From contig NC_080672.1 of assembly GCF_030247195.1 (NCBI RefSeq), forward strand, positions 313,250,127 to 313,314,126: a DNA stretch of 64,000 nt. Direction: 5' to 3'. Source of the DNA: Topomyia yanbarensis. Its lineage: Eukaryota; Arthropoda; Insecta; Diptera; Culicidae. A model generated the notes under the pieces. It ran no database searches and was not told the DNA's origin. It saw only the letters and a program-made list of their open reading frames with translations. Position 1 is the stretch's first letter, and every line of letters begins with the position of its first letter. The position numbers and the translations under genes were made by a program. This document shows, in pieces, positions 46,770 through 57,582 of this stretch.

Positions 46770-47515
46770 ACAATGACACTGTACGAGATAGCGCTGGGCC
46801 TGTGGCCTTCGACTGGCATGGTCCATTCTCATTGATTCGGAAGTCTTCTTGGCTGGTTGGTTGGTAGATATGTGCTCCTACTTGCAAGTTGATCAATTCG
46901 CTTGGGTGGGGGACATGTGGATCCTACTGGTGGGTGTGAGGCTAGTTCAGGAAAGGAGTGCAGGACTGGCATCTAAGAGATAGTTAATTATACAGGACTT
47001 GTTCTTATGATTATTAAACTCGACCAAGCACACCGGCTCTCAGAAATGATAAGCAACCCTTTCGCATCGGTGTGGTCTATTCGAGTCGAACCAGGCGCCT
47101 TTATGAGCAGAGATTTTTTTTTTGCGAAATACCTTCACTGGTCTAGCTACTCAGGATAATAATAATAGAAAAATTGAGGGTTTGCCTGGTCCATAATGTA
47201 ATCAATACGTATATTGACTAGAACAGGGATAATCGAATTATGTTATAAGATAGAGATGAAACAGCACAGTTGTAGGAAAAGTATTCGCGAGTAAGGACTA
47301 ATACTGCTAGTTTCGATTAAGAGTCGATTGATCCGCTTCGAACCTAGGAGACAACAAGGAGATCAGGAAGCGATAAACGGATTCAATGCGAAATTTGCCA
47401 ATTTTGTTGACCCCAAGGTGATGGTAAGATGATTTTCCATAGGATGACAGACTAGATGACACGACGTTACACGCTATATACTTGTGCCAAATAGTTTGTA
47501 TGTATGTATGAAAGT

Positions 47516-47603
47516 GGGCCCTATTCTCAGAGTCACGTCACCCAGTGACTATAACAAAATTTCCTTCTAGTCACTAAGTGACGTGACTGTGAGAATAGGG
47601 CCC
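47516..47603. mobile_element. 88-bp hairpin MITE with AGT duplication
   Basis: GGGCCCTATTCTCAGAGTCA and, from the right, GGGCCCTATTCTCACAGTCA run inward and continue as CGTCAC. AGT is duplicated at 47,513-47,515 and 47,604-47,606. The uninterrupted counterpart is in the left copy of the host element near 37,345. Confidence 0.8.
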
Positions 47604-47635
47604 AGTATGTATGAATGTAAGCCCCTATGTATGCC

Positions 47636-47839
47636 TTTTTTTTTTTTTTTTTTTACAATGGAGAAGACCTTTATGTCCTAGCCCAGTACACGTGCTAACG
47701 GTAGGGTCCAATCTACCACACGGGGTGCACTGGGGGCGTGTCGGACTCAAATGGTGACCAGCCATTAATACCGACTAAACTCCATTGGGCTCCGCCATCA
47801 TTCCTCCCAGGAACTACCTCTCGGTATTACTTCTGGGGG
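47636..47839 (-). mobile_element. 5'-truncated retrotransposon 3' end with poly(A) tail
   Basis: A 13-bp duplication CCCTATGTATGCC (47,623-47,635 and 47,840-47,852) brackets 204 bp. On the minus strand it ends in about 19 A (T run 47,636-47,654). The body (GCGGAGCCCAATGGAGTTTA, CACGTGTACTGGGCTAGGAC, ACATAAAGGTCTTCTCCATT) looks like the 3' UTR of an R1-type LINE or a SINE that shares it. It is a typical target-primed reverse transcription insertion. Confidence 0.75.
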
Positions 47840-48249
47840 CCCTATGTATGCCTGTATGCATGGATGTGTATATGAGCAATGTATCCCTGAGCAACATGGA
47901 AGGACAGCCTCTGAGCCGCCAAAACGCTCATGGGAAGTCGGGTGCGCGGTCGTAGGTGTGACCATAAAGCACTGCACACACTGTCAAGTGCAACGGTGAG
48001 ACGGTAGGTGTACAGTTAATGCACATAGGTTGCAGAAAAAGGTTGTTGAGACAGCCCGATTGCACACTGATAAATAACAATAACTAAGGCCAATTTTCTT
48101 AAAAAATGCAACAATAATTGTTAATAAGTTTACATAATTATTATGTAAACTTTTAAAGATTTGCTACTGGTCTGACAGTTTATTCGCCAAACATCCACCC
48201 CAAGTATGTAGCACCTCCTACATATATTTTCTGCTTAAAGATGCCAATA

Positions 48250-48430
48250 AAAAGAATTCTAGAAACTTATCCTACAGGTACAATGGGGAAAGATGCAAAA
48301 CGAACAAGGTGAATCGACCAGATTGAATGGGACCTGAGCAGTCTTCATGTCCTGCGAGGCGACTAGCGACAAAGAGCTACTGGCCGAGTGAACTGGAGAC
48401 GACTTCTTGATTCAGCAAAGAACATTACCA
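48250..48430 (+). pseudogene. LINE ORF2 C-terminal fragment
   Basis: The plus-strand translation IDQIEWDLSSLHVLRGD, a stop, RQRATGRVNWRRLLDSAK resembles the short C-terminal block (W.D.VE.DL..L.....W..L...A.) of RTE/CR1-type LINEs. Stops inside and lack of upstream RT show it is a remnant. Confidence 0.5.
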
Positions 48431-49028
48431 ACTTAGACTTACTGATAAGTAAGGTAAGTATTAACCAAATACCCAGTGGACTCTTCTCTAATTTTAGCCC
48501 TTCATAACATGCCTAATTGGTTCTCAGGTTTTGCAAAAACATCCTGTAGAAGCCGGGTGAACGACAAATCGAATTTATATACCACCTATCTTGTTCGTAA
48601 TTATAAATAAGCGCAGTTTTTTTACAAGTTCACTGCTTGATAAAAAAAAAAGAAAATGGCATTAGGTATGCTACTACAAAAGTCTTGAAGTGATATTTAC
48701 GATTCTTAAATCAGAAAAAAAAAATCATCTATGTGTATTCTTATATTCAAATTCATTAAGCAACAGTGAACAGAAATTATGGTAGTTATAAAATACACAA
48801 TTCCAGTAAGTTAGTTTTAATTAGAAGAGGATGATGTGGAGGCGTAATACATAGAAACGTTGAATTCTACCTGATTAGGAGCTACGATAAATAATTGGGA
48901 ACGGGATTATTGAATACGATCTGTATCCACTTTGTTCGTCAATACTACCATTTCGACCAGCGCAACTTATAACTCTCGTTATCCCAAAAAATAATTTTAC
49001 AACCGAAACAAGGACGCAATCCATCCAA
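48431..49028. other. no supported gene
   Basis: AT-rich intergenic sequence downstream of the prefoldin gene. A minus-strand frame at 48,875-49,075 overlaps its 3' UTR and is not supported. Confidence 0.35.
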
Positions 49029-49034
49029 TTTATT
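49029..49034 (-). promoter_or_regulatory. polyadenylation signal AATAAA of prefoldin subunit 2
   Basis: AATAAA on the minus strand lies about 53 bases after the stop codon, a normal distance for an insect 3' UTR. Confidence 0.6.
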
Positions 49035-49086
49035 GAATCAGCTGACTTGCATCGAACGAAGTGCTCTTGCCGCATAGTGTCAGAAG

Positions 49087-49742
49087 TTACAGGTTTCCTA
49101 CCAGAACATTCCTATTCCCGGACGATTTATCTTCGACATTTTCCTTCTCACTGGTCGCTGCGGGTGTCGTGTCCTGACCGCGAACCTTAATGTTATGCTC
49201 ATCCTTGTACTGGTTGATCTCAATGCCTTTCTTGGTAATCTGATCTTTGCCATTTTCGATGAGCTTTTCCAACTGATCCTTGTTTTGAACCAGCTGTGGA
49301 AGGACTACTTCAACCGTTTGTTCGCACAGGACACCACCTATCAGGCGGAAGCATTTTCGGCCCGGTTCCACCGTTTTCAGTGTATCGATCACTGTTCTGC
49401 AAATAAAGGAGTAAACGCATTTTTAATGGTTTTCCCAAAAATGGAATCAAATTGGCAATAAAAATAACTTGGCATTGAGAGATGGTTTGAGGTTATACTA
49501 GCTTTGAGTGTACTTCCTGCAACAAATCACTAAACTTGTACGTATGTGCATGATTCCCTCCGAAATCTCAACAAAACTCACTTGTGTTCTTTGAGGTCCA
49601 ACTCCAGGGTGTTTAAGTTATTGATCAAATTCCGCTGTTGATTTCGCAGCTGCTGAAATTCGGCATAGATCTCCTCCTGTGATTTTTTGTCCTTTGATTT
49701 TGCACTGCTGCTACTGGTTGAGGTTTGTTGTGCCGATGCCAT
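49087..49742 (-). CDS. Pfdn2: prefoldin subunit 2 (two exons)
   Basis: Beta-type subunit of the hexameric cytosolic chaperone prefoldin, which holds nascent actin and tubulin chains and hands them to the TRiC/CCT chaperonin. Exon 1 is 49,582-49,742 and exon 2 is 49,087-49,396, joined across a 185-bp intron (donor GTGAGT, acceptor TTTGCAG); the product has 156 residues. The first part is a Ser/Thr/Lys-rich leader (residues 1-22), then a coiled-coil helix (EEIYAEFQQLRNQQRNLINN). The central beta-hairpin region has the family signature VIDTLK, RKCFRLIGGVLCEQTV and EVVLPQL. The second helix is NKDQLEKLIENGKDQITKKG, with EINQYKDEHNI after it. The ATG at 49,740-49,742 has a good context (ATCATGG); an upstream in-frame GTG is not a start. 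The length fits the family. A divergent, serine-rich C-terminal tail follows. Confidence 0.95.
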
Positions 49743-50010
49743 GATCGCTTTCGATGACTCACTACAGTAGATCACAGAACATATAGGCCGGATGATATTG
49801 TTTTACACTCGTTTCACTGGCGGAAACAAAATAAAATAAATCTTACAGCCAGAAGTCAAGTAATCAGCAATGCACCTTTTTGTGTTTTCGGTGTGCGGCC
49901 GTCAAGAAAAAAATTGCTATGCTCTCTATACGTCAGATTGGCCACGGTTGCCAGAATATAATATTATATTATTCTGGTTGCAGTTGAAAAGTAAAAAATC
50001 CGAAGGCGTT
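49743..50010. promoter_or_regulatory. presumed Pfdn2 promoter and 5' leader region
   Basis: The 270 bases upstream of the prefoldin start separate it from the TTCCCGGAA array. No clear TATA box is seen. At about 49,948-49,981 a near-palindrome (GCCAGAATATAATATTATAT mirrored by ATTATTCTGG) could be a small MITE or cruciform. Confidence 0.3.
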
Positions 50011-50030
50011 AGTATAAAACGGTTGTATGT

Positions 50031-50201
50031 CATTTCCCGGAATACTATTCCCCGGAATACCACTTCCCGGAAAACTATTTCCCGGAATATACCATATCCC
50101 GGAATATCGTTTCCCGGAATGTACGATTTCCCGGAAAACCATTTCCCGGAATGTATCATTTCCCGGAAAAACCATTTCGCGAAATACCATTTCCCGGAAA
50201 A
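50031..50201 (+). repeat. array of TTCCCGGAA palindromes, plus orientation
   Basis: Eleven units of 15-17 bp, of the type ATTTCCCGGAATACC, eight with an exact TTCCCGGAA core. The array follows TATAAAACGGTTGTATGTC. The same lead-in and array occur in inverse orientation at 52,314-52,460. The core matches the STAT consensus TTCN3GAA. Long open frames reading FPGI/FPEN-type peptides are only translations of the repeat. Confidence 0.9.
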
Positions 50202-52313
50202 TAAAAAGAACTCATACCTCACTGACCAAACTTATTTTTAGAAGACCTGCTATGCAGCTAATTTTGTTCTAGGAGATTTTACCTACTTTAGAACATGAAA
50301 AGTTGTTTGAAAATATTTTCAAATTTATTTGATCTTGAGTGGTTATTGTGGTAAAAAAACAAGATAGCGACAAGATTGCAAAACTGTCATTTTAAAGATT
50401 TAATATTTTCGATTTGGCGATGTAAGGAAAATTTATGTATTATTGATGGCATTTAAAACTGGACTCCATACAAGTGCGATTTTTCTTATAAAAGTGCGCT
50501 TTTACATTAAATCGTTTTCATGTATTAGGCGCACTTATTCCTCGTTGGATAATACATAAGTGCGTAATAGACACCAAGACAATTCAATGTAAAAGCGCAG
50601 TTTTATTTGTGTTTCCGCACTTTTAATCGCACTTATTATGTGCGCAATGCGCTATAAATTGATCATTATATGAACAGCTTACGAACGACTTTTGGTTTTG
50701 AACCAAAAAGAAACTTGGGACGATTAAAAAAATCGAGTGGGGAATAAAAAACACCCAAATGGATGGGATGTCAATGCATGAAATGGGTACCAAAATAGAA
50801 ACAAATAATTTCCAATTTTTCCACCGCAGGTAGTGAAGAGGTGAATAAATTTCATAAATTCATGACCGTCTAATTCCTGACTAACAGGCCCTATATTTTG
50901 CCTCATATTTGTTCCAAATTTTGAGGATTAAAATGGTATATTTTCAATTCTTTTACTATATTGGATCTATTTGTTCACGTGGTAATCTTCGGTGAAAAGC
51001 ATAATACACCACTGTAGAATTTTTAAGATTAGAAAATTTTGTTATTGAAATAAATTGATATAACAGAAAATGAAAGGCGAACAGAATACCTAATTGTATA
51101 TATTATTAGTTCTGTCCTATCGTTTTTAGGTAAACTCCAAGCGTACTAAAAACTTCAAACGCGTTTTTTTTCAAATCCACTTCAAACCACGAACTTTGAA
51201 ATATACACAGCATATTCTAAATTATTTTCTCCAGCGACGTGCGAAGGATTTAAGTTAATAAATGATGTCTGTATCGATTTTCTTGGTTATTTTCAGCAAA
51301 TTTAAGACTAAGAGAAACGAAAGCAATGAAATTGAAAGATGATATTGTCAGCGTTTCACGTAAAATTGAAATAGTGGAAAAAAATCCTACGTAAGTCACT
51401 TGCTATCGTTCTAAGGAATCGAAAAAAACTTTAGTTTTTGACACTAGGTCAAACATTACAGGAAATAGTGTAAATTCGTAACGATCAATTTAGAACGCCT
51501 CGAAATGCGGCCATTTTTGAAATTGAAAAGGCAGTGTTTTCCACAACGTTGGCAACATTTTTATGATGACCAATCACAGTTCTCTAAAATGCCCTGAATA
51601 CGTTGATTGATTTTCATGAAGATTAGGTAAAAGGTAATGAAAAAATATAAACATTTCCTAAAATTTAGTCATAAATATTACTGGAACCTTTGAAATTTTA
51701 TAGATTGTGAATGTATTTGTCTGCCTTCTTATAAAAATGCGTTCTTCTTTGGCATTTTGTGTAGAATGTTATTTTAATCTATATGAAGTTTCCCTGAAAA
51801 TACTCTTGGATTTTCATTGATTTTTATTCTCACTAATATTTGTTTACACTAACAGTGCATTGAAAATGCCTTCAGTTATTTTAAATTTCAGTTCGTATTA
51901 AAAATTTCTATGTGAATTAGCCTTCTTTGGAACAATAACAAATCAATGGAAATAATATTAGAATTTCATTGGTTCAAATACAATAAATACAATGAAATGG
52001 ATTTGCCTTCTTTAAAATTTTCGCAGCATATTTTTGAAATGCTATGAATTTTAAATTAAATTAAGACCTTCTTTGATATTGCCTTCTTTTTAGCATAAGC
52101 TATTTTCTGGACCTTCAATTGATTGATAAGGTCTTCAAATAAAATTACATATGCTTGAGAATTAGTTTTCCAAATTCATTAACATGATCAGCTAGCAAAG
52201 ACAAGCTGTGAAGAGAACCAAACAAATATTTGAGTAGCAACATAGTTTTAAATGCAAATGTTCTCAAAGTACTTCAGATTTCAATAGTATAACAAATTGC
52301 CGAGAAAAAGTAC
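50202..52313. other. segment between the inverted TTCCCGGAA arrays
   Basis: No gene is visible. 50,468-50,632 holds AAGTGCGATTTTT and its inverse AATCGCACTT with several AAGTGCG motifs, likely a small TIR element. 51,488-51,645 is a decayed, unflanked relative of the hairpin MITEs at 30.6 and 63.3 kb (GAACGCCTCGAAATGCGGCC, TGATTGATTTTCATGAAGAT). 51,700-52,100 repeats GCCTTCTTT-type words among A/T tracts. Confidence 0.4.
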
Positions 52314-52436
52314 GTTCCGGGAAATGGTATTCCGGGAAATGGTACATTCCGGGAAGTGATATTCCGGGAAATAGTACATTCCGGGAAATGGCATTCCGGG
52401 AAATGGTTTTCCGGTAAATGGTATTCCGGGAAACGA
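52314..52436 (-). repeat. array of TTCCCGGAA palindromes, minus orientation
   Basis: Eight units, seven with TTCCGGGAA on the plus strand (TTCCCGGAA on the minus strand). It is followed by GACATACAATCG, the mirror of the lead-in at 50,020. Together with the first array it would form inverted ends of a ~2.4-kb element. Confidence 0.9.
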
Positions 52437-52459
52437 CATACAATCGTATAAAACGTACA

Positions 52460-53517
52460 CTCAAAAAAATATTCTCATTCGAAAAATCCTATACATTTCT
52501 CGACAAACATATGATTACGGCTTAAAAACCAACTGTCATAATTCTCTTTAAAGGGAAACAAACCGTTACTGTCCAAACACAGTTCACAGTACTAAATGCT
52601 AGAGAAAACTTTTCTCTTTTGTTTACTACCAACATCTGTGACTGGCGAGTGACCGTTTGTCTGGAATTTTCATTCAAAGTGAATTTTTTTGGCTTTTAAG
52701 CCATAATCAAATGTTTATCGAGATTGGATCTTTGCTTCATCCAATTTGTTCTATGTGATCTAGATAAGTCTTATAAGATTGCCCGGTACATGCTACATGA
52801 GTTACTCGTATCATTTACGTGATTTTCAGATATATAGTCATTACGTGAAAGCCATGTGTGGAAATATTCTAAAGCCAACATAGATGCGTTGCCGCGCGTT
52901 GCTTGCCGATTCGAAGCTACCAGAAAATCTGCTCAATATTTTGATGAAACGTGTTTTTTTATCGATATATAATTTGCATTATATAATGCAGAAAATCTGT
53001 ATAAATGGCAGCTCTGATTAAAGCCATCTGATGTTGCTCAATTTTTGACGTTTCGATATTTTTAATAACATTCGCTCAAAATGGGGGAACATCACTGACT
53101 GAAGCTGCTGGGACAAACGTCATATATTGGACAGCAAAAAAAAGCGATAAACATTTGTCGAATGTCCTGCAATTTTTTATAGAGATAGACCGACATTGGG
53201 TAAAATATTGACCCATTTCACCAGCGGCTCAATTGTAGTACTAGAACCACGTGATACTGTCTCAAATTTCTCTCCCGTCTCGGATTGTCAAAAATTTCTC
53301 TTTTTCATTACTTTAATACTTTCAGTTGCAGTTTTGAGTTTACAGACCGAGTTACTCGATGAGCGGATTTTAACTTGTCGGAAGCTAGTCATCAGGGAAT
53401 TGTATAAATTCGGATACATTTCCATTACTTTTATACGACCGGGCTAACTATTGATTGGTGGCGTTACACAGCCACAAAAATTTCTTCGGTGGTGAGGATT
53501 GTTTACTGTCGAAAACG
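52460..53517. other. upstream region of the SPT small-subunit gene with a foldback
   Basis: ATATGATTACGGCTTAAAAACCAA near 52,508 is mirrored by TTGGCTTTTAAGCCATAATC near 52,688, suggesting an inverted-repeat element of roughly 250 bp (about 52,470-52,750). A frame at 53,196-53,447 starts at TTG, not ATG, and is not taken as a gene. The 5' leader and promoter of the gene at 53,518 must lie here, but no core motif stands out. Confidence 0.35.
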
Positions 53518-53839
53518 ATGATTCAGCTTTTGGACAAGGTTTTGAACTTCATCAATTACTGGTGGTTCCGGTATTTAATGATAACCGAATTATATATGGT
53601 CGAAAGTTGGGAACGGGTGACGATTCGTAAGTACATGTCCTCGTAATCGAATGCCCATAGAGGGGTTGGTAATGAATGGTTAAAAATTTAATGCTTTCAT
53701 TTGCTTTCTTTTAGATGTATTCCTGTTCTCATTGTTCATGCTACAGTGGTACTTCAACTGCAAAGTGGTCCTTCCTTTCACCGGAAATATGCTGGGTATT
53801 CAGCCGATAGATCAGCAGTTGGCAGCCTTCCAGAAGTAG
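53518..53839 (+). CDS. ssSPT: serine palmitoyltransferase small subunit (two exons)
   Basis: Small membrane subunit that activates the SPTLC1/SPTLC2 heterodimer, the first enzyme of sphingolipid synthesis (serine plus acyl-CoA), in the ER membrane. Exon 1 is 53,518-53,626 and exon 2 is 53,715-53,839. The 88-bp intron has donor GTAAGT and acceptor TTCTTTTAG, and the join gives an uninterrupted 77-residue protein. Residues 10-32 (FINYWWFRYLMITELYMVESWE) closely follow the family block WFYYQYLLVTALYMLEPWE, including the invariant ELY/ALYMLEPWE core. A hydrophobic helix (VFLFSLFMLQWYF) follows, as expected for the transmembrane segment, then a short polar tail. Length fits the usual 68-76 residues. 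Short genes of this kind are easily missed. The neighbours are convergent FBXO28 and divergent prefoldin. Confidence 0.87.
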
Positions 53840-55349
53840 ACTAACCCACCGGATTTACCTGATTAGAAAAACATTGCACGTTTGTTTCATATTTATCCAC
53901 TAGTCGACATTGGTTTGCCACTCTGGTTTGCTCAAGTCAGTCATCAAGCAAGTGGGAATCTCTTCTACAATACTGAAGAAAAAATGTGAATCGTCACGAA
54001 AACGAATCTGAATATTCCTCGTGAATCTAGCCAGCCACTTAAACAGTTCAATCACTTCTACATCTTGTATGAGCCGTATTATTATGAAAAAATCAGAACG
54101 GAAGGTTCATGTCATTTTTGAACAAGTATTTAGTGTGGTAAGCGTTACTGCAATTATATGCATTGCAGCACGCATAAGTTATACATTTTAGAATCTAATC
54201 GGACGAACATATTGAAGCAAATATAACATTTCATACGAGCACTCAACGAGTCTCTATTCAAAAGATCTATCGGTGTTTTGCGTTTTTTTCCATTTGAGTG
54301 TTGCATTTCTATTTTTTCAGTTCAATTGAATATCATGTCATTGCTCCTATCAGTAAGTGACTCGATAGTAGTTATTGGCGAGTGTAATCATATTTGCTTA
54401 CTGCGTGCTCGCAAGCAGGACTAAATCAATAAGCGTTTCGATAATCGTAACCGCTGTCGATTGTCCAAAAGATAAGGGCCGCCCTAGTACTAAAGTCGGC
54501 TTAGAGAAACATGATAGCAGCTAAGGAGGAACGACGCTATCAATCATAATTGAATTTTTCAGTTGACGCCACTATGTCTACTTGAGGTAGGTTAAACCTT
54601 CGTATGAACCCTATAAATTCTAAGGAGGAATTGGTAAAAAAATCTTTTATTGAATTATTTTATTCTATAAAGTCAAGAATTAATCCAATTCAAACACTAG
54701 TACTGGCAATCGTCAGGATACCCGTAGTATTCGCAAGTATTCAACTAAGTAACAAACGAAGAATGCGGCTAGAGCTTGGCTTAGGGACCTTTTAGGGTCC
54801 TGTACATTAAAAACCGCGATCGTGGCGTTCGTCAGAGAAAAAACGAGTAAACAACTTTCATGTTAGTTCAATGTATATTTCGAATAATAATTATGAAACT
54901 ATTCAGCGCAGCTAAAGAAACAGAAAACATTACTTACTGTGTTCTAATAGTAACAACATCAGCAGTTCGATTAGCATACTTACTAACACATACTTGTATG
55001 GCTTGTGTTCTTCCAATACTAATCCAACAAGCAATTTGCCGCGCAATTGCTGATTTTCGCTGAGCAATTATTTGTTGATAATGTTGAAAGATATTAGTAC
55101 AGTATACGCTAGTCCAAATTCAGTATTCTAGCTTTGTTGCTACCGTTTTTCTCTAAGCTATCTGTTAGGAGACAACTTCCAATCGTAGTATACATTTTGA
55201 TCGCTTCTTACATAAATTTAAAATCGACAGAGATACTATCATAGAAGAGAAGTGATAAGGAAGTAATCAAACTTCCTTTTAGATTCTAATTGTTGCTCTT
55301 CTAACCGTAAGTTATAGGTAAGAGATAGAGAGAGTATTAATATAACGCT
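53840..55349. other. intergenic space between two convergent genes
   Basis: Holds the 3' UTRs of the SPT small-subunit gene and of the F-box gene, but no exact AATAAA was found for either. 54,590-54,620 and nearby show no recognised coding. Frames at 54,604-54,795 and 54,860-55,063 are unsupported. Confidence 0.4.
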
Positions 55350-56601
55350 TCAATTCAGCTTTGCCTTCTTTGAGCAGCTCTGCGGCTCGTCTTCCACTGG
55401 CGATAGCATCGAAGCTACTGACGTGGAAACATGGCCAATGGGAGCACCGAGCGATTCGGTTTCGGCCAGTACTCGCTTTAATATGATGGTGGCCGAGCGT
55501 GGTTTTATGTTGCGAGTAGTCAAAGAACGGGCCGTTTTGCTCGGTTCGACGGAACTAGATGCTAGTTCTGTGCTGGTTGGTGCGACGCCGAAGCTAAGCT
55601 GATTGATGTTCGCAATCAGTTCGCGATTTTTTGTTTCCGACTCGTCGAGACGCCGGCGTAGATCTTTAATTTCAACGCAGTTGCGTATAATTTGCGAGCG
55701 CATTTGCTTCATCTGGTGCTTGTAACTTTGCATCGCGGTTACGATCTTGTTGACGGTAAGTCTCATTTTGCGAGATTTGTGGCTGAGGCGATTAATCGAT
55801 GCATGATTCACGCGACTGGTGTGGCACGCCGTTGAGGAACTTTGATGGCAATACAGCTGCTGAGATGTGCCGGCTTTGTGTGGGGAAATCGGAGTTAGCG
55901 TAGGCAAAATGAGTTTCTCTCCGTTGACGTCACAGGGCAGAACCACTTCATTTTGGATGAACCCTGGAGTCGGAAAGGGCAAATGACTTCCGCTGGGATG
56001 GTGAACACCCATAATTCGTTTTAGCCGGTGAGCGATGTTTTCGTCAAAATGCTCAATAGCCATCGATGAGATATCTCGTAATTCCTGCAACACCTCGTGC
56101 GTTCTGAGCGGCTTAGAGGTGCCCTCAATGAGCTTTAAAATGTTGAAAACCTCGTCGATCACCTTCCCGGGAATGAAACAGCACAAATCTTTGTCGATGT
56201 ACTTCGAATAAGTCATCGAAAGCATTGAGATTCTCGTTTCGATGCAAGTCAAGATGTCCGAATGCTTGGCCAAAGGGTGATTCCTCCGTTCGGATTCACG
56301 CCGGGGAAGTTGCGACTTGATAGTTTTCAAATTAGCATTGTGCCTTTTTATCATCTTCATGAAACCTCTGTTCAGCAGCGATTGACTTACGCGATCAATC
56401 TTTTTGCATACCTACAAACAAGACAACAAATCGTTATATCAAATTATGCTCAGGTAGTGCAAACAGGAAAAAAATCTGACTCACAATTCGCTCCTTAGCA
56501 ATTTCGTCGTAGCTGAGATACTCGAACACTTGCTCGATCATACAATCCGGTAAATCGAGAAAACTCATGTTTCCTTGCGTTTCTTCTTCACTGGTGGCCA
56601 T
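55350..56601 (-). CDS. Fbxo28: F-box protein, FBXO28-like (two exons)
   Basis: Substrate receptor of an SCF (SKP1-CUL1-F-box) ubiquitin ligase, nuclear in vertebrates, where FBXO28 has roles in MYC-dependent transcription and mitosis. Exon 1 is 56,485-56,601 and exon 2 is 55,350-56,411; the 73-bp intron has donor GTGAGT and acceptor TTTGTAG, and the product has 392 residues. The F-box spans residues 13-55 (FLDLPDCMIEQVFEYLSYDE then VCKKIDRVSQSLLNRGF). The FBXO28 signature follows: LKTIKSQLPRRESERRNHPL, then SKYIDKDLCCFIPGKVIDEV and HEVLQELRDISSMAIEHFDE. A coiled-coil segment (about residues 265-300, RRLDESETKNRELIANINQL) and a basic, Ser-rich tail ending KKAKLN, possibly a nuclear signal, complete it. 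The ATG at 56,601 precedes the F-box directly; the frame stays open upstream, so a longer N-terminus cannot be excluded. Human FBXO28 has about 368 residues. Confidence 0.94.
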
Positions 56602-57582
56602 TACGTATGTTGGGTATCCCGAATCTCGGTTTGTGGAACGGTCAATATCGTATTTTCGCCAAAAAAAAACTTCTGCGGAACGGATACAGAAGAAAACGCG
56701 AGACGAAAAACAAAACGTTAACGATCTGACGGAAGAAAAGAAGTTTGACATCAGATAATCAATGACCACGTCATACGCATAGACTGGCAATGAATAAAAA
56801 TGAGGGGTTTTGAGGCAAAACATTCGCTTTATTATATTAGGGTTACCAACTATCTTCCAAGCTAGGTCGGAAATTCTCCGTGGAATTTTGTGCCGGATTT
56901 TGACCATTGTTTTTGAAAATTGTTTGCCGAAATCTATCCAAAATTTCAAACTAAAACTTCTGCTGTTTTTAAAAACATCAACAGTTTCTAAATAGCACCC
57001 GATTTTTCACTATTATTAACCCATTTTCCCCGTTAGCAGGAATCCTTGTTGAATTGTTTTGGGGCCGGACTAGAGTCTGTGGTATTATAGAGTCCCGGCG
57101 TGACTATAGAGGAATGCGCAACACTTTCTAAAATGATACCCTGTTCTTTGTTCCTGGTACCCACAGTTTTTGCTGTATAACTTTGAGTGACTTCAACCGA
57201 GTAACAGAATAAATTAATATCGAGTGTATTGAAAACCTACTGTTTCGAGGTTTGTAGCACTTTATTCATACTACTCTTCCATGTAATTTATTTTACATTG
57301 TTATAAAAAAGTATAATAAACTGAATACAGTGTCTGGTTTAGTCGATTGAAATATTTCGCCATGATATTATTTTTATCAACACTAATACTTTTCTTGTAT
57401 GTTCTCCGAAAGAAGAATGTTTGTTTACTTTGCACGATAGGTAGCTATCCCCAGGGTTGCCACTATTTTTCAAAGAATATCTGGCAGATCAACTAGAAAT
57501 GTCTGGCAAAATCTGTCACTTAAAATCGACCTCACAGTCACTAATATTTATCAATAGATTTTTGATAAATTTTGGAAAATAT
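56602..57582. other. FBXO28 upstream region and TE relic
   Basis: 56,602-56,760 is the likely 5' leader. 57,452 begins CAGGGTTGCCACTATTTTTC and TGGCATAATGGCATTCCTGC lies at 58,427-58,446; these resemble hAT ends enclosing the element at 57,583-58,307, but no matching 8-bp duplication was found. Confidence 0.35.

Larger units (their letters stand above)
46770..48085 (-). repeat. dispersed element, right copy of an inverted pair
   Basis: Reverse complement counterpart of 37,095-38,940: CCAAGAAGACTTCCGAATCA, GGATCCACATG, TGCTTGGTCGAGTTTAATAA, GAAGCGGATCAATCGACT, TTGCTCAGGGATACATTG and ATCGGGCTGTCTCAACAACC occur in the same order. It carries two insertions missing from the left copy (47,516-47,603 and 47,636-47,839). 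Confidence 0.75.

Noticed and set aside
50031..50201. CRISPR-like regular repeat array
   Set aside because: Units are 15-17 bp with almost no unique spacer, and the genome is eukaryotic; it is a minisatellite or TIR array.
49926..50272. Several overlapping frames on both strands encoding FPGI/FPEN/SRNT peptide repeats
   Set aside because: They are open in many frames only because the DNA is a TTCCCGGAA repeat without stop codons; no start context or splice support.
53196..53447. 83-codon frame upstream of the SPT small subunit, seemingly with a membrane segment
   Set aside because: Begins at TTG, not ATG, and neither matches the family nor splices into the gene.
56602..56949. N-terminal extension of the F-box protein to an upstream ATG
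   Set aside because: The frame is open, but the extra residues show no conservation pattern, and the ATG at 56,601 lies just before the F-box in a good context; it is left as a possibility only.
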